Shown here: piece by piece, positions 27,729-35,503 of the stretch | How the letters are laid out: every line of letters begins with the position of its first letter | Position numbering within the stretch: position 1 is the first letter of the stretch | From: JAWSVE01 sp050789445 | Lineage (GTDB): Bacteria > Pseudomonadota > Gammaproteobacteria > Pseudomonadales > Cellvibrionaceae | Assembly (NCBI GenBank): GCA_050789445.1 | Contig: JAILXR010000001.1 | Location: 1,178,001 to 1,242,000, forward strand | Reading direction: 5' to 3' | Length of the DNA: 64,000 nucleotides | Translations under genes and position numbers: made by a program | Notes under the pieces: generated by a model | What the model saw: the letters and a program-made list of their open reading frames with translations, nothing else | What the model was told of the DNA's origin: nothing | Database searches by the model: none

Positions 27729-28147
27729 GCGATCTTGATCAGGCAATATCAATAGCAACAAAGGCACATACTGGCCAGCGCGATAAAGCTGGCGAGTCAT
27801 ATATTTTGCATCCGTTAAGAATAATGCTTAAATTTCAGGCCGAAGATGAAATGATCGTAGCAGTTTTGCATGATGTGGTTGAAGATAGTTCGTTTACTCT
27901 TGAGTCTTTAAAAGAGTATGGTTTTTCAGAAGTTGTTATTAATGCGATAGCGAGCTTGACCAAGAGTAAAAGTGAAAGCTACGAAGATTTTGTCCTGCGA
28001 GTATCAAATAATGATTTGGCGAGAAAAATTAAGATTGAAGATATCAAGGATAATCTAGATCTGACTAGATTGGATAAGGTAACGGACAAAGATTTAGCGA
28101 GGATTGAAAAATATCACCAGGCTTTAAAGAGGCTAAACGATAAGTAG
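27725..28147 (+). CDS. Small alarmone hydrolase (HD/MESH1-like), candidate antidote
   Basis: A 140-residue single-domain (p)ppGpp-type hydrolase. The RSH hydrolase motifs are in order: AHTGQRDKAGESYILHP with His29, VLHDVVEDS with His49-Asp50 and Glu53-Asp54, GFSEVVINAIASLTK, and KIEDIKDNLDL with Asp106 and Asn110. In the family, His, His-Asp and a later Asp hold Mn2+, and all are present. No synthetase domain follows, as in stand-alone small alarmone hydrolases. Such hydrolases neutralise toxic small alarmone synthetases (for example FaRel) by degrading the product. Coupling to the RelA-like effector suggests the same role. GTG start at 27725. Confidence 0.88.
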   Translation: MSDLDQAISIATKAHTGQRDKAGESYILHPLRIMLKFQAEDEMIVAVLHDVVEDSSFTLESLKEYGFSEVVINAIASLTKSKSESYEDFVLRVSNNDLARKIKIEDIKDNLDLTRLDKVTDKDLARIEKYHQALKRLNDK

Positions 28148-28281
28148 TTCCAAACAAAGGTCCTGATATTCCGCCCTATGATGAGTTGGTCAGTTTAGCC
28201 AGTAAAGATTTGAACTTCAGTACCAAGAAAAATGGAGCAATTTTCTGGTCGACGTCTTCTGATTCCAGTGTCAAGGAATAA
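28144..28281 (+). pseudogene. Orphan toxin tip starting at a second VVPNK junction
   Basis: Reading from 28144 gives VVPNKGPDIPPYDELVSLA then SKDLNFSTKKNGAIFWSTSS, ending at TAA 28279-28281. The first five residues repeat the effector junction at 26915, and the rest differs from the RelA-like domain. There is no start codon or ribosome site of its own; the frame begins within the last codons of the hydrolase gene. It looks like the beginning of a former toxin domain displaced when the RelA-like cassette entered, then truncated. The toxin family is not identified. Confidence 0.65.
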
Positions 28282-28452
28282 CTGCATAACTGGGGGCAGA
28301 TGAAACTTTTCCCAATAAGATTTTTCCTAAATTACCCGAACAAAAGTCCCAGCCTATTTTCTAGATTTTTTTATTATCTAAAGCTTAGCAAACAAGAACA
28401 AACTCCATAGAACCTTCAGATCCCTCGTTTACAAATCAGTATTGAAAATCAC

Positions 28453-28835
28453 ATTATTGATGCTTTTAAAACGCGAAGGCTTCAGCGGATAAATCATAAG
28501 CGATAGCTCAGAACTTGATGGGCTGACATTCAATCTTGATCGGGAAGATCTCTCGACACTGTACCGAATTCATCATAAAAGCGATCCCGGTCATTATTTT
28601 ACAATCAGCTTACGCGAAAAAGTTGAAGAGCTTATTTTATCCTCTCGCATCAAAGTTTTTAAACTCGACAAAGATTTATTTTTTCGACTCACAAATCCAA
28701 ACGACGTTTTATACAGCTCAAGACACAGCAGAACAGCTTTAAACAACAATCCCATTACCGCCCAGTTCTATGAAGAATTATAGGCCGAGACATTTCTCAA
28801 CGGTGGTTAGGAAAAGATAAAGCAGCCCACGTGGC
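28453..28835 (+). pseudogene. Decayed copy of the effector N-terminal domain
   Basis: The DNA is closely similar to 25832-26100 and recognisably so to about 26215. The shared reading is MLLKREGF, then SDSSELDGLT, LYRIHHK and VFKLDKDLFFRLTNPNDVLYSSRH. A TAA replaces the GGA codon after the glycine (GGATAAATC versus GGAGGAATC), there is no upstream start, and the end is frameshifted: GRDISQRWLGKDKA can be read only after a shift. This is a relic of a second, tandem effector gene. Confidence 0.85.
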
Positions 28836-29027
28836 TGAAAAATTTGCAAATTATATAGGCATAAAAATCTCATAATCTTTATGCTTAGGTATCCCCTTCT
28901 CAACTCCAAGGTGAAACTACTAAACCATTCACCTCTGGCACTATGAGTAACTTTGGTCTATATTTGTACTGTTTTTACCACACCGTCACTAACAGCTATC
29001 AATTATTACAGACTGAACACTTAGCCA
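28836..29027. other. Intergenic region before the histidine kinase gene
   Basis: No gene, repeat or convincing promoter was recognised. Together with 28282-28452 it surrounds the decayed effector copy and may hold further relics. A reading with FPNKIFPKLPEQK near 28309 faintly recalls the VVPNK junction but is too short to call. Confidence 0.4.
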
Positions 29028-30608
29028 ATGCCAAAATATTATAATAAAACTGCATTAGCCTCTTATAAACTGGCAAAGTTTTTTTTAGTCCATTTAAAAT
29101 CACTTTCACTAAAATTCCGAATTGAATTTAGTTTCTTTCTCTTCTTTGCTACTCCTCTGTCTGCACAAATAACCACTGATATCACAACATCAGACCCTTT
29201 TAGCGATGGCGTACTTCACGATATCCACATTCCAATTATTGTCTTACTTCTAATCGTTCAAACAATAACGATAATTGGCTTATTTCGAAGTCGAATAAAA
29301 CACAAGCAAGCTAAGGACAGTTTGATACGTTCGCAAAAAGCATTGGAGCAACGTGTAATAGAAAGAACGAATAAATTACGATCTATCAACAACCAACTTT
29401 ATGAAGAAATTGCTAAACACGAAATAACTGAAGAGCTCCTTCAAGAAACTCAAGACTATCTTCAGAGTATGATCAACTCCATGCCTTCAATTTTAATTGG
29501 CGTCACTCGCGAAGGAACAATAACCCAATGGAATGTGGCTGCCGAACAAATCACCCACGTTGATTCAGCGGATGCATTAGGAAAATCAATCAACAATTTA
29601 GAGACTGGTTTCAACATCGATATGAAGATGATAAGAGACGCTATCGATCAAGGTACGAGTCAAATTAATGAAAGTATTCTTCAAGAAAGCGATGGCGAGC
29701 AAAGCTATATCGATTTGATTATCTACCCGCTACTCTCTGGTGAAATCAGCGGAGCGGTCATTCGTATTGATGATGTGACCATGCGAGTTCGTTTCGAGAA
29801 CATGATGATTCAAAATGAAAAAATGGTTTCTCTTGGAGAACTAGCCGCAGGAATGGCCCATGAGATAAACAACCCATTAAGCGCGATTCTAAATGGAGTT
29901 CAAAATATTTATCGTAGAACGACTGAAAATCTACCTGCAAATTTATCAACGGCAAAAGAATTAGATATTACAATCGAACAAATCCGGGAGTATTTAACAC
30001 GGAGAGGAATTTATAAATTCATAGACGGGATTAAAGATGCGGGCGAGCGGTCTGCACATATTGTGACAAACATGCTGGAGTTCTCAAGAGCGAGCAGTCA
30101 AAAACACAAACCCGTCAATCTTGTTGATTTAGTAAATCATAGTATCGAACTTTCTGACAATCACTTGAACTTAAGAATTGATGATGGTGCAATAAAACGC
30201 ATTAATATCATTAAAAACTATGAGTCAGATATCTTAGAGGCGCCCTGTTCTGCAGCCGAGATTCAACAAGTTATTCTAAATATTATTGGCAATGCTGCAC
30301 AATCATTTCCCAACTCTTCGATTAATTATGAATTAACTCCCACGATAACAGTGACATTAAAATCAATTGATTGCGATGCAAAAATCATCATAGAAGATAA
30401 CGGCCAGGGAATGACCGAGTCTACTAAGCGGCATTTATTTGAACCCTTTTTTACAACAAAAGATGTAGGAAAAGGAACCGGTTTAGGCTTATCCGTTTCT
30501 TACTTTATTATTACAGAGCATCATGACGGGAAAATTGAAGTGGACTCCACGTTAGAAAAAGGTTCTACGTTTACGATCACACTGCCTCAAATATTGACGA
30601 GTATTTAA
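29028..30608 (+). CDS. PAS-domain sensor histidine kinase
   Basis: The 526-residue membrane sensor has an N-terminal signal-like hydrophobic stretch (FSFFLFFATPLSAQ), a short periplasmic part, one transmembrane helix (IHIPIIVLLLIVQTITIIGLF), a coiled-coil, a PAS domain (about 145-245), then HisKA and HATPase domains. The phosphoacceptor is His278 in GMAHEINNPLSAI. ATP-site motifs IEDNGQGM, FEPFFTTK and GTGLGLS are intact. The HisKA region has an insertion of about 50 residues between its two helices. There is no response regulator next to it, so the partner is unknown. A link to the T6SS is only positional. Confidence 0.9.
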   Translation: MPKYYNKTALASYKLAKFFLVHLKSLSLKFRIEFSFFLFFATPLSAQITTDITTSDPFSDGVLHDIHIPIIVLLLIVQTITIIGLFRSRIKHKQAKDSLIRSQKALEQRVIERTNKLRSINNQLYEEIAKHEITEELLQETQDYLQSMINSMPSILIGVTREGTITQWNVAAEQITHVDSADALGKSINNLETGFNIDMKMIRDAIDQGTSQINESILQESDGEQSYIDLIIYPLLSGEISGAVIRIDDVTMRVRFENMMIQNEKMVSLGELAAGMAHEINNPLSAILNGVQNIYRRTTENLPANLSTAKELDITIEQIREYLTRRGIYKFIDGIKDAGERSAHIVTNMLEFSRASSQKHKPVNLVDLVNHSIELSDNHLNLRIDDGAIKRINIIKNYESDILEAPCSAAEIQQVILNIIGNAAQSFPNSSINYELTPTITVTLKSIDCDAKIIIEDNGQGMTESTKRHLFEPFFTTKDVGKGTGLGLSVSYFIITEHHDGKIEVDSTLEKGSTFTITLPQILTSI

Positions 30609-30633
30609 GCATTTATTTCAACGACAATAAAAA

Positions 30634-31053
30634 TCAACTGCTTGTGTGTATCAGTATTGTTCTCTGCTGTTTTTCATGGCGATGCTCCCACAAATAAATT
30701 CCTTGCCATGCCCCTAACGCCAAAGCCCCCTCTACAATCGGAATAGATATTGATATAGCCGTTAAAGCTGCTTTTATATGTGCAGGCATATCATCTGGGC
30801 CTTCTATCGTATGCGTATAGAGCGGGTCATTTTCAGGTACTAACCGATTCATCCATTTTTCCAAATCATGCTTGGCGCTTGGATCATAGTTTTCTTGTAT
30901 CAATAAGCTGGCGGAAGTATGTTGCAAATAAAGCGTGGCTAACCCTTCGCTTAACGTTGATTTGATATTTGCTTTTGCAATAGCAGACTGTACTACCGCT
31001 GTAACATCACACAATCCTTGACCACAGGTCACGACAGAAATTTTTTGGATCAC
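30634..31053 (-). CDS. yjbQ: YjbQ family protein (UPF0047)
   Basis: The 139-residue YjbQ/UPF0047 protein starts at GTG 31053 with AAAGGGG upstream. Family blocks are TLYLQHTSASLLIQENYDP, DMPAHIKAALTAISISIP and LGAWQGIYLWEHR, whose conserved His and Glu residues form the metal/active site. Members can replace thiamine phosphate synthase weakly in vitro; the physiological role is unsettled. It converges with the histidine kinase gene, with 25 bases between. Confidence 0.93.
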   Translation of the reverse strand: MIQKISVVTCGQGLCDVTAVVQSAIAKANIKSTLSEGLATLYLQHTSASLLIQENYDPSAKHDLEKWMNRLVPENDPLYTHTIEGPDDMPAHIKAALTAISISIPIVEGALALGAWQGIYLWEHRHEKQQRTILIHTSS

Positions 31054-31189
31054 TGCAAAGCCCCTTTACTGAATATCAGAATAGAAACAACAACCAACTA
31101 AACTACTCCAAGGATAATATGCTATCCACTATGCTACAATCCGCAACTGCTTTAAATTACCGTATCTTAAGCTATAACTTTATAGCCTA

Positions 31190-31218
31190 TTGATAGATAA
31201 ATTAACTCGTCATATAAA
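31190..31218 (+). promoter_or_regulatory. Sigma-70-type promoter for trmA
   Basis: TTGATA (31190-31195) and TATAAA (31213-31218) are separated by 17 bases, each one mismatch from consensus, about 40 bases before the trmA ATG. This is a strong prediction by position and match. Confidence 0.7.
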
Positions 31219-31259
31219 TTAGAGTTAACCATACCAACCCACAATTTTTTAAAATTTTT

Positions 31260-32363
31260 ATGATTGCTGTCTCCCCGGATCCAACCACTTACGAAGAACA
31301 ATTTCTTAGCAAAGAGGAGCGATTAACTACTCTTTTAGCGCCTTTTAACGCTCCTGGTATTGAATCTTTTCGCTCTCCCCCACTGCACTATCGTCTCCGG
31401 GCAGAATTCAAAATTTGGCATGAAGGTGATAGCTCACATTATGCTATTTTTAATAATGGTCGCGGCAAGCCACCTACTTACGTGGAATCATTTCCTACGG
31501 CATCTTTATCCATTAACAAGCTGATGCCTATTCTTAAATCTGAATTTTTATCATCAGAATTAATGAGAAACAGGCTTTTCCAAATTGAATTTTTATCAAC
31601 GCTTACTGGCGACATGTTAGTCACCATGATCTATCACAAACCCCTCACTGAAGAATGGGAATCGGCTGCCAGAATACTGAGTGACAAGTTAAACGTAAAA
31701 ATTATTGGACGCAGTAAAAAACAAAAACTTGTACTACAACATGATTATGTTGAAGAAATTTTTAATATTGAGAATCAAAAAACACTGACTTATCGGCAGC
31801 TAGAAGGCTGCTTCTCGCAACCTAACGGCAATATTTGCCAACAAATGTTAAATTGGGCTGTATCAACAACTCAAAAAACCAGTGGTGATTTATTGGAGCT
31901 TTACTGTGGCAACGGAAATTTCACTGTCGCACTGGCTCAAAATTTCAATCAAGTTCTTGCAACAGAAATTTCAAAGCCATTAACAGCTGCAGCTATTTTA
32001 AACTGCAAAAATAACGGCGTTCAAAATGTTAATTTAGTAAGGATGTCTGCTGAAGATATTTCAGCTGCTTTAAATGGAGAGAGAGAATTTAGACGATTAA
32101 AAGAAATTAATCTCGACGACTACAATTTCTCAACTGTTTTTGTAGATCCGCCCCGAGCAGGGCTTGATTCAGAAACGGAAAAAATGATTCAGCAATTCGA
32201 TACGATTCTTTATATTTCGTGCAATCCAGAGACTCTGGTAGAAAACCTTAAAACCCTGACACAAACTCACTCGATTGAAAGATCTGCTTTCTTTGATCAG
32301 TTCCCTTATACCGATCACATGGAGTGTGGCGTTTTACTAAAAAAAATGACTAACAACTCTTAA
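31260..32363 (+). CDS. trmA: TrmA, tRNA (uracil-54 C5)-methyltransferase
   Basis: TrmA makes 5-methyluridine at position 54 of tRNA using S-adenosylmethionine. The 367-residue protein matches TrmA throughout: YEEQFLSKEERLTTLLAPF, SPPLHYRLRAEFKIWHEGD, the SAM motif LLELYCGNGNFTVALA, VFVDPPRAGLD, and the catalytic-cysteine motif ISCNPETL. The ATG at 31260 lacks a good ribosome site but aligns with the family start. Its end converges with rmuC, 2 bases apart. Confidence 0.96.
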   Translation: MIAVSPDPTTYEEQFLSKEERLTTLLAPFNAPGIESFRSPPLHYRLRAEFKIWHEGDSSHYAIFNNGRGKPPTYVESFPTASLSINKLMPILKSEFLSSELMRNRLFQIEFLSTLTGDMLVTMIYHKPLTEEWESAARILSDKLNVKIIGRSKKQKLVLQHDYVEEIFNIENQKTLTYRQLEGCFSQPNGNICQQMLNWAVSTTQKTSGDLLELYCGNGNFTVALAQNFNQVLATEISKPLTAAAILNCKNNGVQNVNLVRMSAEDISAALNGEREFRRLKEINLDDYNFSTVFVDPPRAGLDSETEKMIQQFDTILYISCNPETLVENLKTLTQTHSIERSAFFDQFPYTDHMECGVLLKKMTNNS

Positions 32364-32365
32364 CT

Positions 32366-33889
32366 CTATTCACCCTCTGACACATCGTCAAACTGCAACT
32401 CTCTGGCTTTATTTTTAGAAGCTGATGAAGAGATTGATTTACTTTTTTTTCGTTGATCTTCGTCCATGAGATCATCAACATCAAAAGAACTATCATCGTC
32501 TATCTTTTTTAAAGATCTTTTTGTTTTCGCCCCTAAAACCTCAAGATCCTGAATACGTTTATAAAGATTGCCACGGCCAGTTTTTAGCCTTTTTTGAGTA
32601 TTATCAAAAGCCGTCTGAGTTCGCGTGATATTTTGCCCAAGGTCATCTAAAGACTCTGTAACTAGCGCAAATTGATCATGAAGACTACCTGCCATTGACG
32701 CTATTTTTTCAGCATTTTTATTTTGCTTTTCATAACGCCAAATATTCTCAACGGTTCTTAACGTTGCCAGTAACGTTGTTGGGCTAACTAAAACAATTTT
32801 TTTATCAAACGCATATTTAAACAAACCAGCATCATGCTGCATCGCCAACATATAAGCAGCTTCGATGGGCACAAAAATAAACACAAAATCTAAACTTCTA
32901 ATCTCTGTTAAGCTCTCATAGTTCTTTTTACTCAAGCCATCAACATGGGAGCGAATCGATGCGATATGATTTTTCAATGCTGACTTCTGTTTTGTATCAT
33001 CATCCTCATTACAAAATGATTCGTAATGCACCAATGACACTTTTGCATCAATCACTATATCTTTATTCTCTGGCAGTCGAACAATCACATCAGGATTACG
33101 GCGGTTTCCGTCTCCATCTTTTAAACTGACTTGCGTTTCGTATTCTCGACCTTTTTGTAGTCCAGACTCTTCGAGTAATCGCTCTAAAATAACTTCTCCC
33201 CAATTACCCTGGGTTTTATTACTTCCTTTTAGTGCTGTCGCTAGGTTAACGGCATCTTCACCTATACGCTGCGCCTGCTTTTGCAGCTCCGTAATCTGTC
33301 CTACCAATTTATTTCTTTCAGCGTTTTCTTTATGGTAAACATCTTCCACTTGTTTTTTGAAATCTTTAATTTGTTCTTTTAAAGGATTTAATGTGGTATC
33401 TAAAGTCGACTGGCTACTTTGCGTAAATTGTTGTTGCTTGCTATCAAATATTTTATTGGCAATATTTTCAAATTCTTTCGTCAACTGCTCTTTTGCCTGA
33501 TTCACTATCGCTAGCTGCTCTTCATAACGAGTTTGTTCTGCTCTCATTTGAGTTTTCAACATGACGTTGTCATTTTGTAACTGATTCGTTTCAATCTGTT
33601 TTTCAGCTAACGTATTTTGTAATGTATCCAGTTGAAGTAATCGTGTTCGATCAGATGACTGCTCAACTTGTAGCTGATGTATTTCAAGCTTAAGGTTTTC
33701 AGTTTGCTGAACAACATCCGTAAGCTGAAGCGCGTTCGCCTCTTTCATTTTTTTTGATTTTGATGATGCAACCCAAAGAACAATAAGAGCGCCAGCCAAT
33801 AAACCTAAGAATACGCCAATAATCAGCGGGATCATTTGCTCCGGCGATGCAAAATCAATGGTTATATTTTGTACGGTGATGCTTTGCAT
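32366..33889 (-). CDS. rmuC: RmuC, DNA recombination protein
   Basis: RmuC limits inversion between short inverted repeats and carries a nuclease-like fold. The 507-residue protein has an N-terminal membrane helix (IIGVFLGLLAGALIVLWVA), a long coiled-coil to about residue 200, and the RmuC domain with GNWGEVILERLLEESGL, PDVIVRLPENKDIVIDAKVSL and FVFIFVPIEAAYMLA. The C-terminus is a Lys/Asp/Ser-rich tail. It faces trmA. Confidence 0.95.
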   Translation of the reverse strand: MQSITVQNITIDFASPEQMIPLIIGVFLGLLAGALIVLWVASSKSKKMKEANALQLTDVVQQTENLKLEIHQLQVEQSSDRTRLLQLDTLQNTLAEKQIETNQLQNDNVMLKTQMRAEQTRYEEQLAIVNQAKEQLTKEFENIANKIFDSKQQQFTQSSQSTLDTTLNPLKEQIKDFKKQVEDVYHKENAERNKLVGQITELQKQAQRIGEDAVNLATALKGSNKTQGNWGEVILERLLEESGLQKGREYETQVSLKDGDGNRRNPDVIVRLPENKDIVIDAKVSLVHYESFCNEDDDTKQKSALKNHIASIRSHVDGLSKKNYESLTEIRSLDFVFIFVPIEAAYMLAMQHDAGLFKYAFDKKIVLVSPTTLLATLRTVENIWRYEKQNKNAEKIASMAGSLHDQFALVTESLDDLGQNITRTQTAFDNTQKRLKTGRGNLYKRIQDLEVLGAKTKRSLKKIDDDSSFDVDDLMDEDQRKKSKSISSSASKNKARELQFDDVSEGE

Positions 33890-34071
33890 AATGGGGCTTC
33901 AAAAACCTTAAATATCAAACGCAGTTAAAAAAATAACTGCTAGTTCACTGACTAGAGTCATAAAGTAGATATGATAACATCCGTTGATCGCCACCCTCAT
34001 TGATTTAAATAATCAATGTCGATATAGGCAACTGAAACTCGAATTAAGTACAGCCGGAATGATTTAGCATT

Positions 34072-34500
34072 ATGCCCGATATGATCCCTCTTGACGCCAG
34101 AACCCAAGAAAATATCAAAAAGCTTTGCTTTGAAGGATACCAATCCTACGACCGTGGTGAGTATAGCGCTGCTCTCAGAACCTTTTATCAAGCTTGGATT
34201 TTACTACCTCGACCTCAGACAGATTTTGCTGAAGCAGGATGGGTACTGGCAGCTATTGGCGACACCTACTTTAAAGCAGGTCAGTACAAACAATCGATTG
34301 AAGCATTAAATTCAGCTCTCGCTTGCCCTCGAGCTGAAAACAGCCCTTTTATTCATCTTAGGATTGGACAATCTCTATATGAAACTGGCGACAAACCAGA
34401 GGCAAAAGAGTTTTTAGCCAAGGCTGTCGAGCTAGGAGGAAATGACGCTTTACGGAATGAAGACTATAAATACAAGATCGCCTTACACGAAGATTATTGA
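34072..34500 (+). CDS. Small TPR-repeat protein
   Basis: A 142-residue protein of tandem tetratricopeptide repeats (GYQSYDRGEYSAALRTFYQA, AIGDTYFKAGQYKQSIEALNSA, then LRIGQSLYETGDKPEAKEFLAKA). There is no signal peptide or membrane helix, so it is probably a cytoplasmic protein-protein adaptor. The ATG at 34072 was chosen; a second methionine four codons in is also possible. Its specific partner is unknown. Confidence 0.85.
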   Translation: MPDMIPLDARTQENIKKLCFEGYQSYDRGEYSAALRTFYQAWILLPRPQTDFAEAGWVLAAIGDTYFKAGQYKQSIEALNSALACPRAENSPFIHLRIGQSLYETGDKPEAKEFLAKAVELGGNDALRNEDYKYKIALHEDY

Positions 34501-34646
34501 TTTTACTGACTAGCATTTAATCCCAGTAAGCGCGTAAATCTCATCAAAAGTATACTCCGCAACAACTTCTCCGGTAGAATCAGTCAATTAATTTTCTCCG
34601 TCTTCCCAACCCTACAATCACTGATAATAAAGAGTCTGGTACCAGC

Positions 34647-35498
34647 ATGGAACATCTTGCCCACGCGTTAGTGATCGATTCAGGTGTTGGCGCTCTCAGT
34701 ATCATTGAAGAAATTCGCGCAAGATTACCCCATATATCACTGAGCTACGCCTCTGATAATGCCTTTTTTCCTTACGGGGAAAAACAGGAGGACGAACTCG
34801 TCGATCGAGTGCACAAGTTAGCAACCACTTTAGTCGATATTACACACCCAGACATTATCGTCATTGCTTGCAACACGGCGAGTACTGTAGCGCTCCCTAG
34901 AGTTAGGAGTCACTTTAAAACACCCATCGTTGGAGTAGTGCCAGCAATCAAGCCTGCTGCACTCGAATCACAGACCAAAATCATAGGGTTAGTGGGCACT
35001 CCGGGCACAGTAAATCGCTTATATACCGATCAATTAATCTCGCAGTATGCCTCTGACTGCACCGTGATTAAAGTCGGCTCGACAGCACTTGTACAACTTG
35101 CAGAACAAAAGCTCAAAGGAGAAAAAATCGCTCAACAAGATATTGTCGAAGCGATGTCGCCCCTACTAAACCACCCACTTTATCAGTCAGTAGACACTAT
35201 CATTCTTGCTTGTACTCATTTTCCATTGTTAAGAGAAGAGCTTGCTTTGGCGATAGTGTCTGGGACGGTTAAGCGTGATATACGCTGGCTAGACTCTGGA
35301 AAAGCCATCGCCAATCGAGTTGAGTATTTATTAAACGCCGATCAAAAAGCACTCACAGGGGTAAGTCATCATGATGGATCTTCCCTGCCCACCTTGCAGA
35401 GTTTTTTCACGAAAGATACTCCTGAAGTTCACAAGCTGTATCCCGAATTAGCCAAACGTATTTCTGATACTGTACATATTGTCCACATACCCGACTAA
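34647..35498 (+). CDS. murI: MurI, glutamate racemase
   Basis: MurI makes D-glutamate for peptidoglycan. The 283-residue protein has the DSGVGALSI motif, SDNAFFPYGEK, the first catalytic cysteine in IACNTAST and the second in LACTHFPLL. The pair of cysteines that abstract and return the proton is therefore intact. The length is normal. It lies 5 bases before the AddB-like gene, so the two may be co-transcribed. Confidence 0.95.
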   Translation: MEHLAHALVIDSGVGALSIIEEIRARLPHISLSYASDNAFFPYGEKQEDELVDRVHKLATTLVDITHPDIIVIACNTASTVALPRVRSHFKTPIVGVVPAIKPAALESQTKIIGLVGTPGTVNRLYTDQLISQYASDCTVIKVGSTALVQLAEQKLKGEKIAQQDIVEAMSPLLNHPLYQSVDTIILACTHFPLLREELALAIVSGTVKRDIRWLDSGKAIANRVEYLLNADQKALTGVSHHDGSSLPTLQSFFTKDTPEVHKLYPELAKRISDTVHIVHIPD

Positions 35499-35503
35499 CT
35501 TTT

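Noticed and set aside
28309..28360. Possible third junction-like reading (FPNKIFPKLPEQK)
   Set aside because: Only PNK is shared with VVPNK, and the frame closes at once; chance similarity is likely.
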